A DNA stretch of 64,000 nt, from contig OX388305.1 in assembly GCA_947579605.1 (NCBI GenBank), forward strand, positions 38,329,542 to 38,393,541, read 5' to 3'. Of this stretch, positions 1-9,874 are shown piece after piece. Below the pieces are notes generated by a model. That model did not search any database. It was not told where the DNA came from and saw nothing but the letters and a program-made list of their open reading frames with translations. Every line of letters begins with the position of its first letter. The first letter of the stretch is position 1. Both the position numbers and the translations under genes were made by a program. Source of the stretch: Athripsodes cinereus. Its lineage: Eukaryota; Arthropoda; Insecta; Trichoptera; Leptoceridae.

Positions 1-2
1 CG

Positions 3-311
3 ACTAGCTCTATAGACACCCGTATCAATGAACATTTTAAAGCCTTTAGGGGGTTGTCCGGTAACTCGGAGATGGCAGATCATTGCATCGAACATGATCA
101 TTCGTTTTATATGCACGGTGTTAGGTTCTTACATTCAGAAAGCTGGTATAGCTAATTATTAACTCTGGAAACAATAGAGATTTTAAAAAATAAAACTAAT
201 GGCAACACTATAAACATACAAATTTCCATCCCTTCACAATTATTAAAGCCCTTAGCCACACCCACTCCTTCCACTACTATCCCACCCCGTCCTATTTTCT
301 TCTTAACTTAG
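3..311 (+). pseudogene. Penelope-like element remnant, GIY-YIG endonuclease end
   Basis: Reading frame 3 gives about 100 residues with the pattern of the C-terminal GIY-YIG nuclease region of Penelope-like retroelements: a TRINEHFKAF segment, then ADHCIEHDHSF, then FLHSESWYS, then LETIEILKN. An in-frame TAA at 153-155 interrupts it between the FLHSE and LETIE segments, so this copy is dead. A final TAG lies at 309-311. The window edge cuts the rest of the element on the left, so the reverse transcriptase part cannot be seen. It lies inside an intron of ferrochelatase, in the same orientation. The family is assigned by motif order only. Confidence 0.6.
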
Positions 312-531
312 ATTTACATTTTTTCCAATCAGTCCTTTTGAAAATGTCAAACTGAGATTTTGACGAAAGCACTCGAATTAAAAAAAATTGTGATAAATTA
401 ACTGTGTTTAGAAATATTGATATTCGTAAAATGAATCTTTTTAATTGATATTTTTTTATGTTTTTGTAGTAATTTTTAATGTAATGTTATTTTATTTAAT
501 ATTTATTTTATTAACAGTTATTTTTCTCCAG

Positions 532-3500
532 GGATGGTGTTCAGAATGTGGTACTCTTCTCCCAGTATCCTCAGTACAGTTGTGCTACATCAGGTTCCAG
601 TTACAATGCCATATTTGACTATTACAGGAAGAAGTAAGTAAATTTGAGTATTATAGATACTATACTATACTATACCATCACGGCATATACCACAAGTGGG
701 GTAGCCAGCAGATCAGCTGCATGTAAGAAACATGCAAACTGTCCTCTTCGTGCCAATTATAGATAATAATAATAAAAAGCTTTATTATCCCAAATAAATT
801 TGTGCAATGGGCGAGTTTATCACAGAAGCGCGACATCTTCCAACTAACCCATAAATAAATATTTATATATTGGCAGTTATAAATATAAGCAAATGGAAGA
901 AACAAATAAACAAAAATGCTAAATGACAGGTTTATCATTTAGGTGATATCATACAACCAACTTTGATTTTTTCCAAGCCATAGATCAGGGGTGGCCAACC
1001 GATCGATCGCGATCGACCGGTCGATCGCGATAATTAATCCAGTCGATCGTGGCAAAGCAAAAAATATAAACATACATAAATACGTAGAACAGACTGCGCA
1101 ACGTTACATAAGTAGTTACTAAGAATCATTTTCAGTTTTATGTTTTCCCTCTTAATAAAATAAAAATACTACTTAATTGTGTACTGAACCATTTAAAATT
1201 TCAAGATGTATGTAATTCTGGTTGGTTGGAAGAAATTGCCTAGTGGCAATAAGCCCGCCAGTGTACAGTTATATTTGTTTATAGTATGTACAAGAAGATG
1301 TATAAATATAAATAAATAAATAAAATAATTGATAGATCGCACAGGGCTTCCTCAGTAAACAGTAGATCTTGGATCTAATCAAGTTGACCACCCCTGCCAT
1401 AGATTCTTATTTTTAATTTATCTGTCGATCATGTTTAATTATTGTATTTTTTAGATCTCCCCCAGCAGGGATGAAATTCAGTGTGATAGATAGATGGGGA
1501 GGGCACCCCTTGCTGGCTGAGGTTGTGGCAGAGAGGATTACGGATGAGTTGGCTAAGTTCAAAGAAGATATTAGGAAAGATGTCCTGATTCTTTATACAG
1601 CGCATAGTCTACCATTGAAGGTACTTTTAATAATTATTCTATCACAAAATTGGTTCTCTGTTTACTGTTGATCATTTTGTTTTTTAATTTTTACTGTTGT
1701 ACTATTTTATGATAATTGTCATTGTTGAATTTGTAAGTGTTTGTATGTATATATTTCAACATGTAATAGGCTTATGCCGTGAGTATTTTTGTAATATAAA
1801 ATAAAATAAAATTTATAACATCACAGCATCTCACTCAAGTGGGATAGTCGGTGGATTCACAGTATTTTATAAATTAAAAATCAAGTTCATCGGCAGTCTG
1901 GAGACCTTATTTGTGCTACATTATATGATAATATATTTTAATTGGGGGATACTATGTTAGATTCCTCCTGTTGTTAACCTCTTACATCTATTATACAATT
2001 GCAGAACTATTGATTGATGTTAAACTTACTGGTGTTTCGAGTGGTAATTTATAATAACATAATATGTTTGCAGGCTGTGAATCGTGGTGATAATTATCCT
2101 GGTGAAGTGGCTAACACTGTGCACAATACTGTGGCAACCCTGCGTAAAAGGGGAGTTCACAATCCTTACCAGCTGGTCTGGCAGAGTAAGGTGGGACCTT
2201 TGCCTTGGCTACAGCCATATACTGATGATGCTATCAAGGTAAACTCTTTTATCTCTTTCTATTATTTACATTACTGAGTTTGTCAGTAGCCTGGAGGTAG
2301 AGTCTGGGCCTCGTGAACAAGGGGTCCACGGTTTGATTATTATTTTTATATTTCCCTTATTATTATCATTGGTCTCATTTATCTTATGTTAGTTGCTTTG
2401 AATTTTTATACTGTGATTATATGGGGAGTTTTTTTTGGTCTTCAATGTATGTAATATTAGTTATTGTTATACTTGCCGTGTTCACTGTTTACTTTATAAG
2501 ATTTGAATAAAATAATTTGAATAAATTGCCTAAAGAAAATTTCTACATCCTCGATATTGAGCAGAGCTCGTGTATATATCATTTTGGCTTTCTCAAATTC
2601 TATACGTTAATCTAAATCTAATACCTAGGCCAATACGTAAACTTCCATGATAAATACATTGAATTGTATAACTGATGTTTTTATGATGCATTGTATTGAA
2701 TTGAAATAATGTAAACAATGTAAAGTGAAGAGTAAAATAAAAAAATACATTTTTAAATATTGCTTTGTTTTCAGTCATATGTGAAACAAGGCAAGAAGAA
2801 TATGATCCTGGTTCCAATAGCCTTTGTAAATGAGCACATTGAGACTCTGCATGAGCTGGATATAGAATATTGTCACGAATTAGGTACTGAGGTAAGAATA
2901 TGTTTGTCTATTTATTTATAAATTCTTACCATATCCATTTTCTTCAAAGGATGGCGATCATCAGGGCTATTTCCTCCTTATTGACTGCGGCCCTGAACAG
3001 AGATGTGGTGCTACTTTTGAACCATTTTTTTTAAACTGTACTTACTTACTTACTGCTAGCCTTCTTCTCTCCACTGCTGAATATAGGCTTCTTCAAAACT
3101 TTTCCACACTTTTCGATCTCAAGCAACTCGACATCACTGTTTTCCCATCACTTGGACAATATCGTTGACCCATCTTTTTTGGGGTTCAGCTATAAGATTC
3201 TTCTCTGACTTGGTCCTCTTTTTGAGAATACAATGATAAAACCGAGAGTAGAATACAATCATTTGAACTCTAAATGTATAGATAAGTAGGTTGCATTGTG
3301 CACTGCGACTTACAAAATTTATTGTACTCCCCCTACTTAGCTTTTCTGGTGTCACTAGTTAAGGCGAGTTCTCTAGTCCCAATTTTGAAGGAATCTTAGT
3401 TGTGGAGAGATTCCACATCTACCCAGTGCCTCCTTAGGGTTTTGATTCTTGCAAATCCTATGACATTGCAATCTTATAGGAGGTGCCGAGGAGTCTCGGC

Positions 3501-5133
3501 TCGGAAGTGCCATCTTCTTCAAGTACAAGTCTACAGTGACCTATTAGGAAGCCCGTTACTGCTTTGAGACTAGGTTAACTTGGGTTAGCATGTTTTGGTT
3601 CTTCTAAAGTAATAAATATCCTTGAAGTAGTTTTACACTTACTTAAGTCAAGGTAGATTTTTCCAATGTTCTTTTCTATACTTAAAAAGACAGAATTTGC
3701 GATGAGATTGTTCTCCTTCTTATGAAAAAGTGTCTGGACAATATTGTAACTAAAAAATAAACAGTAATTTATATATAGCTGCTTTGTATCCAATTGAACA
3801 CAACAAAGAAACTCTATTCACTTAACCCCAGACTAAAACTCGGTGGCTTAATCTTCTTCCACTTGAGGTCTTACATTATTTGGATATTTTGCTTGGCTAA
3901 GGTCTCAAAATTGTGTCATCCGATCTTGAATTGAGCGCTTGCAAGCCATTGTTTTGAATGAAGTGACAATAAGGAACACAGAGGTTAAGGACATTAATAA
4001 CTGGAGAGAAATATTGTAGTGGATAAAAGGTAGTTGTGATAATTATTGTTAAAAAAGTCATTGGATGATGATTTTGTATTAATTGTTTTTAGGTTGGCGC
4101 TGAGATGATTGCTCGTGCAAAGGCTCCAAATGATCATCCACTGTTTATACAAGCTCTGGCAGATATTGTCAAGACACATCTTAAAGATGGAAAACCACTC
4201 GGTACACAGTTCCTCAACAGGTCAGTTCTTTAAAATCTTGCCACATCCTTCTATTACCACTACTACTGCTTGCTGATAGCTTTCATCTTTGTTCTGCAGG
4301 ATATAGACATCTTCAAAAGAACTTACATGTTTGATCCAAGTCTTTCTCTTTTTCATTCCTCAGTACAGAGCAGAAATAAGTTCTCTTGATTCAGAGCAAT
4401 TCTGCATCAGTCCAGTCACCATTATACAAATGTCGCTTGAAAATTTTGTTTACAAATTATATACAACATACCTACATAGTAATACCTATTCAAATAGGGT
4501 GACTAACGGTTTACATACTTGCCTTGTAAATGAGGAGTTATTGGCTTGATTCTCGGAGTAAACAGAATATTTCTGCTTGTTTCCGAAGTTGAATTGATCG
4601 GAATAATTAGTCTAGAGTAGTTTAAAGAAATATCAAATATAGAATTGTATCTATCGTAATCTACGTTTTAGGTATTTTTGTAATGACTTTCGATAGGATG
4701 GGTTCCGAGTTCACAGTCTCTACTAAATGAGGTGACATTGGCTTTTGTCGGCCTCATATGGTAGTTTTGTGTGTTAAATTTATTATATAGTTGTTGCATA
4801 TTCGAAATAACATGCGCAAACATTCATAGTATTTAATATTAAAATTTAATATTTTATGAAAAATATCACACAGCAATAAAAAGTTAAACCAATAATTTTA
4901 ATGCCCTAATGAATAATTCTTTACGAGCATATCTAATTGAGAATATCCGCACGTGCGTCATTTTAAATATGCAACAATGATATTTTAATGTATTTGGCAT
5001 TTTGCCTCTATAGGTTCAGCGTTCATAGATTTTTAATATTGTGTTGATTGATTTTTTCAGATGTCCCCACTGTGTCAGCTCTAGATGTCATCAGAGTAAA
5101 ATGTTCTTCAAAGAATTGTGCAAAACAGCTTAG
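532..5133 (+). CDS. FECH: Ferrochelatase, C-terminal 249 residues (six 3' exons; 5' part outside window)
   Basis: Ferrochelatase inserts ferrous iron into protoporphyrin IX, the last step of heme synthesis, at the matrix face of the inner mitochondrial membrane. Exons are 532-633, 1455-1620, 2074-2238, 2775-2891, 4093-4220 and 5061-5133; every internal boundary has AG/GT sites and the frame is kept throughout (first full codon at 533). Visible hallmarks are [13 protein letters not shown] near the start, IDRW, the AHSLPLK catalytic-histidine segment, [13 protein letters not shown], and [12 protein letters not shown] with the conserved acidic residues. The C-terminus has CPHCVSSRC. Those three cysteines plus the Cys of QYSC match the four ligands of the [2Fe-2S] cluster in animal enzymes. 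The animal protein is about 420 residues, so roughly 170 N-terminal residues, including the transit peptide, lie to the left. Introns hold transposon pieces, but no exon is damaged. Confidence 0.96.
650..770 (-). repeat. Dispersed SINE-like repeat (CATCACGGCA family), copy 1
   Basis: Read on the - strand this copy runs from a TTGGCACGAAGAGGACAG head through CATGTTTCTTACATG, then CTACCCCACTTGTGG, and ends in GCCGTGATGGTA followed by a short TATAG repeat (about 650-675). The same block recurs in the window near 21.0, 42.3, 47.4, 53.3, 60.5 and 62.4 kb with different microsatellite tails. Different tails and a constant inner edge are what a retroposed SINE would show. It lies in the intron after the first visible ferrochelatase exon. 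Confidence 0.6.
775..960 (-). repeat. LINE 3'-end fragment (GGGCGAGTTTATC family)
   Basis: This is a run of TTTATT-rich sequence, followed by GTGCAATGGGCGAGTTTATC and then CATCTTCCAACTAACCC. Read on the - strand it gives the order TTGGAAGA, GATAAACTCGCCC, poly-pyrimidine tail. Similar fragments occur near 1.2, 14.6, 22.7, 27.5, 45.4, 47.4 and 56.8 kb. The pattern fits the 3' UTR of a non-LTR retrotransposon (Jockey/CR1-like), inferred from recurrence and tail type rather than from coding sequence. Confidence 0.4.
986..1396. mobile_element. Non-autonomous hAT element with 8-bp target duplication
   Basis: Terminal inverted repeats CAGGGGTGGCCAAC and GTTGACCACCCCTG differ at one base. The flanking octamers CCATAGAT at 978-985 and 1397-1404 are identical, as expected for hAT transposition. 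The left part is rich in GATCGATCGCGATCG-type palindromes. From about 1205 to 1330 it contains a second, younger insertion: a LINE 3'-end fragment (TTGGAAGAAATTGCC, GGCAATAAGCCCGCC) ending in an AAAT repeat. There is no transposase ORF. It sits in a ferrochelatase intron. Confidence 0.9.
2277..2345 (+). repeat. tRNA-derived SINE fragment (head only)
   Basis: This is the 5' head of a tRNA-like SINE. TAGCCTGGAGG matches a pol III A box and GGTTTGATTATT is a decayed B box. The intervening GAGTCTGGGCCTCGTGAACAAG matches copies on the other strand near 14.8, 36.0 and 57.5 kb. The body and tail are missing here. It lies directly after the third visible ferrochelatase exon. Confidence 0.6.
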
Positions 5134-5616
5134 TGAAACACAACACAAGGAAAATCATTCCTTTAATCTTTTATACATTCATTTTATAGGTATATATTAC
5201 TCATGTCAAATTATACACAAAAGATGATAAAATAAGACAAACTATAGGATTATTACAAGCAATAGTTAGTCCATTGGTCATTATGCTTGTGGGAGATGTC
5301 ATCATAGCACCTATAGGTACATAGATAGACCAACAGATTATACAGTACTCCTAGGTGATGTATTAAGTATCAATTTAAAAATAGAATGGCTAGAGATGTG
5401 ACTATTTTTTTTTCTTATTGTTCATGTCACTATGCGCTAAAGACATTTCGGTCAATGCGACTTTCAGTGTTGCAGTGACATACATTATCTATTATTCTAT
5501 GTCTCTGTGTTGGGAATATTTAACTTGAGTTTAAGAAATGTTTGTCCATGGAGAAGGCTGGTTTATATTTTTCTATCATTTCAGGGTTTAAGAAGTATCA
5601 TAATGATAAACAATCT
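5134..5616. other. Ferrochelatase 3' flank / intergenic
   Basis: This stretch between the ferrochelatase stop codon and the DIRS element must contain the 3'UTR. No strong AATAAA was found close to the stop; weaker AT-rich candidates follow near 5215-5245. No ORF of note and no repeat was recognised. Confidence 0.4.
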
Positions 5617-5664
5617 ATAATATGGGAGTTTTACCTACCAATAAAACTCTTATTATGTTGTCTT

Positions 5665-5828
5665 CCTTATCCAGAATATTTATTGTGGGAGAGAGACTTC
5701 AACTATCTTGTCTAAATGTTGTACTTCCCGCCATTTTCTTCTTCCTTTGTTTTGAATATACACACCCCTTTTTAGTTACTACCCCTGTCACATGGTGGTG
5801 AGGCGCTTTGTAATATTTCGTCAATTGA
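5665..5828. repeat. DIRS inverted terminal repeat, window-left copy
   Basis: It pairs with 11153-11316 with only a few mismatches (for example TCTAAATGTTGTAC here against TCTAGATGTCGTAC in the reverse complement of the partner). It begins CCTTATCCAGAATATTTATT and ends in TCAATTGA. Confidence 0.9.
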
Positions 5829-5852
5829 TTTCTCACAAAGCAGGCGTTAAGT

Positions 5853-5953
5853 ATATTCTGGATAAGGAAGACAACATAATAAGAGTTTTATTGGTAGGTA
5901 AAACTCCCATATTATGTATGGTCTGTCCTTATCCAGAATATTTATTGTGAGAA
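5853..5953. repeat. DIRS internal complementary region
   Basis: Positions 5853-5915 are the reverse complement of 5617-5680 (the element's outer left end). Positions 5911-5950 are the reverse complement of 11294-11333 (the outer right end). The two halves overlap in ATTAT, reproducing the joint of the two termini. In DIRS elements this region is thought to act as the bridge that lets a circular copy form before recombinase-mediated insertion. Confidence 0.88.
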
Positions 5954-6011
5954 GTGTTTGTTATCGCCTTTGTGACAGGGTGTATGGGGTTGATGTCAAT
6001 TGTGATGGATG

Positions 6012-7100
6012 TTAATTGTTATTTACTGGTTGAAAATGTTTTAGAATAGATCTATCTTGTGATACAATTACTTCTTTTCTATAAAATCTCTTAAAAGTAT
6101 TCTCGCTTCTCCAATTCCCTCTTTGAAGTATTTCTTCAATTGGTTGATTTTCTAGCCAACCTAGAGAAGCCACTGCCGAACATGTGCTACCTGCAGTTGC
6201 TTCGATTCCGGCATCCCGAAGTACAGATTTCACCCAACCTCCGATAACAGTTCTAGATGCTGCTTTTACTTTGCCAACCGTTGATATAAACAAATTTGTA
6301 ATATCATCATGGCCTTGTTTTCTATATTCTGATAAAGCAGAAACTTTTCTAAGCCAAAACACAGGATCCCAACCTTTTTCTGAGGCAGCACAAAGTTTCC
6401 AACCTGCTTGGCGAAATTTGTCTGAATCTGTTTTTGATCCAAACTTAGGCCACAATATAATATGATCTCCATTGTCTACAAAACCAGATGGAGATAAATG
6501 TAACAAAGTAAGATCATGCACTCTTCTTCCTGAAGCAAGCAGTAGTATTGTAGCACAACGTCTAGATTCCTCAAATAATGTATGTGATGTTGGTGGGTTA
6601 CACTTCAACCAATTACATACATCTCTAGGATCCCAAATTGGTGGTTTAACTTTTTTGTCTGCCGAGTTGCTTATTCCCTTTATGATTCTCTTCACCAGAG
6701 GGTGGTTACTGAGACTTGATTCTTGATTAGGATCAGCCATTGTCGCTACCACAGATTTATGCAACATAATAGTGCTTGGAGACAACTTCTCAACATTACT
6801 CAATTGTGTCAAAATTACAATGTGCCAAATATTTTGATAACTTCAATGCAGATGGTTGATGGGCATCCGCATTACTATTCAAGCACCATCTTTCCCATTT
6901 TTTCCACGCTTGTTTGTAAATAGTCATCGTCGATGGTCTCCAACTTGCATTCAATAGAGCTTTTTCTTGATCTGTCCAATCTTTTGTTATTTCTTCCCAC
7001 CCCCAATTTCCCACACTTCTAGATGAAGTTTCTGGATTTGTGGAGGGTGGAGTCCTGTGCTTGTGTCGATCAGATTCATTTCTAAGTGCTCTATTTTTAT
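6012..7100 (-). pseudogene. DIRS tyrosine recombinase, frameshifted and active-site mutated
   Basis: Tyrosine recombinases integrate DIRS circles by strand exchange. The N-terminal core-binding part lies in one frame (GWEEITKDWTDQEKALL, then MTIYKQAWKKWERWC, ending DTIE with a stop near 6796). The catalytic part lies in another (about 6812 down to 6012), so a frameshift lies near 6800. Catalytic features: the first Arg in LLLASGRRVHDL; the box II segment AGSTCSAVASLGW; and NWRSENTFKRFYRK with the nucleophile Tyr near the end. The usual second Arg of the H-x-x-R box reads Cys (TGT) here, explicable by a CGT to TGT change, and the His position is Gly. The reading overlaps the RNase H frame, as is common in DIRS. 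Confidence 0.85.
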
Positions 7101-7745
7101 TGGTGGAGCCAGAGCACGATTCTTTAGATCTGGCATCCAGAAGACTTTGTTCCATCTGGGGACTACTAGAAGGTAGGTCCCTACTGCCTCGTTTAAGTGA
7201 GCAAGGACTCGTGGGATTAGACAGGGTGGAGGAAATACCCATGCCAGGTGAAACCTCCATGACTTGCTGAATACATTGTGAAATATTGCCTTCTTGTCTC
7301 TGGGATCTATCGAGACATACTGACTCACAACATGTGCCGTCTTTGATGCAAATAGATCCACTTCTGGTGTACCCCATTTGTAAAATATCTTCTGCAATGC
7401 TGGAGTCAGGAGATGCCACTCTGGAGGTAGATTCTTTGTCCGAGACAAACTGTCTGCTAGTTCGTTGTACCTCCCCGGTAGATAATAGGTCTCTAAGTGT
7501 ATATTGAGAGCATCCACTATTCTGAAGATTTGGCGAGTCATGTAAAGTAGGCTCATCAATTTCGTGCCACCTTCGTTTCTGAGGTATGCTAGCACTGTCC
7601 GATTGTCTGATTGTACAAGACATGAAGAATTCTTCAAAATCTCTTTCTGCGACTTGATGGCGCCCCAAATAGCAAACATTTCCTTTAGATTGCTGTGCCA
7701 ATGGTTTTGCTGTTGGGTCCATTTTCCTCTTACCAGCACATCGTT
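6987..7745 (-). pseudogene. DIRS RNase H, C-terminal portion after the insertion
   Basis: This continues the reverse transcriptase/RNase H frame on the far side of the 7746-8534 insert. The first residues are DVLVRGKWTQQQNHWHSNLK, then EMFAIWGAI, the SDNRTVLAYL segment with a catalytic Asp, and LPGRYNELADSLSR, all typical of DIRS RNase H. Removing the insert rejoins it in frame with TDAANQGWGAQVND upstream. The rest of the frame runs on beneath the recombinase ORF and stops at 6987. Confidence 0.85.
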
Positions 7746-8534
7746 GCACGCCGTCTGGCTGCCACCACGCAAATCAAACCGCTCATTTAAATAATTTGAT
7801 TTTACGAAAGATATCGGTCCCATAGTGCTGAACTTTCTTGTGCACGCTAACATTTTAAAACCGCGTAGTTTTTGCATCTCATCATCTCTTAAATTTCATC
7901 AAAACTCGAAATAAATTAATATTCATTTTTGTTGATTGTCTCTTCAAAACTTAAACAAGTCATCATTTTGTGTTACATTCCCGCTTCTATTGCCAAAACA
8001 CGTGTTAAAAAAACCGACCCCTTCCGGGAATCACTCTATTGTCTCACAAGTGCCAGCGTGTAGTGATCAGTGTATGTCCAGTATTGTAACAGAGAAGGAT
8101 AACAACACCGACTACTCGCAACAACACAGCGGGTGAAAGAGACAAAAATACTGTTTTGTCTACCACGATGCCTATCTCAGATCTCAGTAAGAAGAAGCTT
8201 CTCTATGTGTGCAACGTTTTCTTTGATGTCAACCAAAGTGGAACGCTCGAAAAGAAGGACTTCGACTCGGCTGTTGAGAAAATCTACACTCTTCGTCATC
8301 CCAAGAACGTAGAGATGTACGACACCACGACCAAGATATGGGATGGCCTGAGGCAGAGAACTGATGCCAATAAAGATAGAGAGTCCTCTGCAGTGGCAGC
8401 AGCGTTACATGAACTTCATGTTTGACCTAGAAGATGCTTCCAACTTGACTAAAAAGCCACGGCGCTCTTGAGATGGTCACGGACCATGAAACAGCGCCAA
8501 ATACAAATCATCTTTTTATTATTTTATTATTATT
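7746..8534 (+). mobile_element. 789-bp insertion in the DIRS RNase H gene, carrying a host gene fragment
   Basis: It is flanked by the direct repeat ATCGTT (7740-7745 and 8535-8540). Joining the flanks through one copy restores the RNase H reading frame. The interior carries a calexcitin-like coding piece (8168-8444), preceded by about 420 bp that could be its 5'UTR. It is followed by a compound stem-loop (GGCGCT ... ATGGTC ACG GACCAT ... AGCGCC, 8460-8496) and a TTATTATT-rich right end. There are no obvious terminal inverted repeats and no poly(A). The mechanism is open: retroposition of an mRNA with an unusual tail, or capture by a Helitron-type element (hairpin near one end, gene fragment inside). 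It is antisense to the DIRS genes. Confidence 0.75.
8168..8444 (+). pseudogene. Calexcitin / sarcoplasmic calcium-binding protein fragment
   Basis: ATG at 8168 opens MPISDLSKKKLLYV, then VFFDVNQSGTLEKKDF. This closely resembles the N-terminus of insect calexcitin-type EF-hand proteins, including the first EF-hand loop (D, N, S at positions 1, 3, 5). KIWDGLRQRTDANKD follows and starts the second EF-hand, whose loop Gly reads Arg. The frame then shifts. From 8394 a second frame reads WQQRYMNFMFDLEDASN, the next conserved block of the same family. The roughly 25 residues expected between them are missing, so there is an internal deletion. The frame opened at 8168 ends at 8425. The normal protein (about 190 residues) buffers or senses calcium in muscle and neurons; this piece cannot. 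It is family recognition from memory, not alignment. Confidence 0.8.
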
Positions 8535-9874
8535 ATCGTTCACTTGAGCTCCCCACCCTTGGTTCGCTGCATCCGTCGTCAGAAAATGAGAGACCCCTTG
8601 TCTGAACAATTGTTTTTCGCCCTCCAGATTTCTCAACCACCATTTTAGTTCCTTTCTTACTACATTTTGTAATGGTAATAGCTTTCTGGGTTTCTTGGCT
8701 GGGAGATTTCGAGCTGTCACCTGTATTTGACGGCAATGTAATCGTCCTCGTGGTATTACAAATGTAGCAAAATTTAGCTTTCCTAGAATGCTTTGAGCGC
8801 TTTTTAAACACCATTTTTTCTCTGTGAGCAGTTTTTCTAATGACTTTCTCAATGATAGTTTTTTGGAGTTTGTCAGTCACATTTTGCACATTCTCATGTC
8901 CCATTCTATCCCCAGATACTCTATAACCTTCACTGGATTCACTACACATTTTTGTATATTGATCGTCCACCCAAGTGTTGTAAATATTCCAGTGCTTGAC
9001 GTGTCTGTTCTTTCAGGATGGACTTGTGTTGGTGAACTAGGAGGCAATCGTCCAGGTAAACAACTACTCGAATTCCCTGTTTCCGGAGTGTCTCTGCTAC
9101 CCAGTTTGTTATCAAGGCAAAAATCCTTGGAGAGCTGCACAGACCTTGGGGGAGGCACGTCATTTGTAGTACATGATCTTTGTAGATCGTTCTCAGAAAT
9201 CTGCGGTGACTCTTGGCTACTGGTATGTGGAAATATGCCTGTGACAGATCTATCTTCGTCATAAAATCCCCAGGCTGCAGAAAATTTGGAATCTGAAAAT
9301 GTGAAATCAGAGAAAATCTCTTAGCTTGGCAAAATCTGTTCAGTCCTTTTAGATTGAGTATTGGACGTTGTGTTCCATCGGACTTCTTGACCAAGAACAT
9401 TTGTGAGAGAAATCCTGGATTTCTCGGGGCTATTTCTAATATTTTTTCCCCCATCATCTTTTTGATAGCTTGATCTAGGTCTAGGGTACATGGCCGATGA
9501 AACTTTTTGCATAGGGTGGGTTTCAGAAGGATTAGTGGAGGTTTCTGAATGAATGGAATTCTGTAGCCTTCTATTATTTTCAGAATTATATTTGGGGCTT
9601 TTGCCCTCTGCCATTCTTTCAAAAAATCTTTTAATTGTCCTCCTCGAAACCCTTGTATAGAGTCATTTTTGTTTACCGCCCCTACGAAAGACTTGCCTTC
9701 CGCGGGTCGATTTCTTCTCTTCACCTTTTCTGCTGGAGCTTGGCTGCCAGTTGGAGGTAGCCTGCCAACTGGTTGAGGGTCTGGAGGTTGAAGCATCGAG
9801 GTCTGCCCGTCGATGCCGAAATGGCTTGGTATTTGAAGTAGTGGACTTGCTCTGCCTTGGAGAATTTTGTCCAA
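8508..9874 (-). pseudogene. DIRS reverse transcriptase and start of RNase H, broken
   Basis: The first segment (9874 to about 8985) carries the RT core: PGFLSQMFLVKKSDGTQRPI, then NLKGLNRF, FMTKIDLSQAYFHIPV, LPQGLCSSPRIF and the catalytic YLDD at 9047-9058. A frameshift near 8975-8990 moves the reading to the frame with GWTINIQKCVVNP and EYLGIEWD. An in-frame TGA at 8877-8879 interrupts that. After it the same frame continues LRKSLEKLLTEKKW, then TDAANQGWGAQV, the start of RNase H, until the 7746-8534 insertion cuts it. The copy therefore cannot make a full polymerase. The frame starts inside the 3' end of the gag-like ORF. Confidence 0.9.

Noticed and set aside
6184..7794. Several + strand ORFs of 60-93 aa inside the DIRS element.
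   Set aside because: They are shadows of the recombinase and RNase H frames on the - strand.
8156..8425. Calexcitin-like ORF as a functional gene of the host.
   Set aside because: Internal deletion with frame change, loss of the EF-hand 2 Gly, no downstream EF-hands and location inside a transposon all point to a fragment.
8533..8970. A 145-codon - strand ORF overlapping the DIRS RT region.
   Set aside because: It is in a different frame from the conserved RT/RNase H motifs and has no family features.
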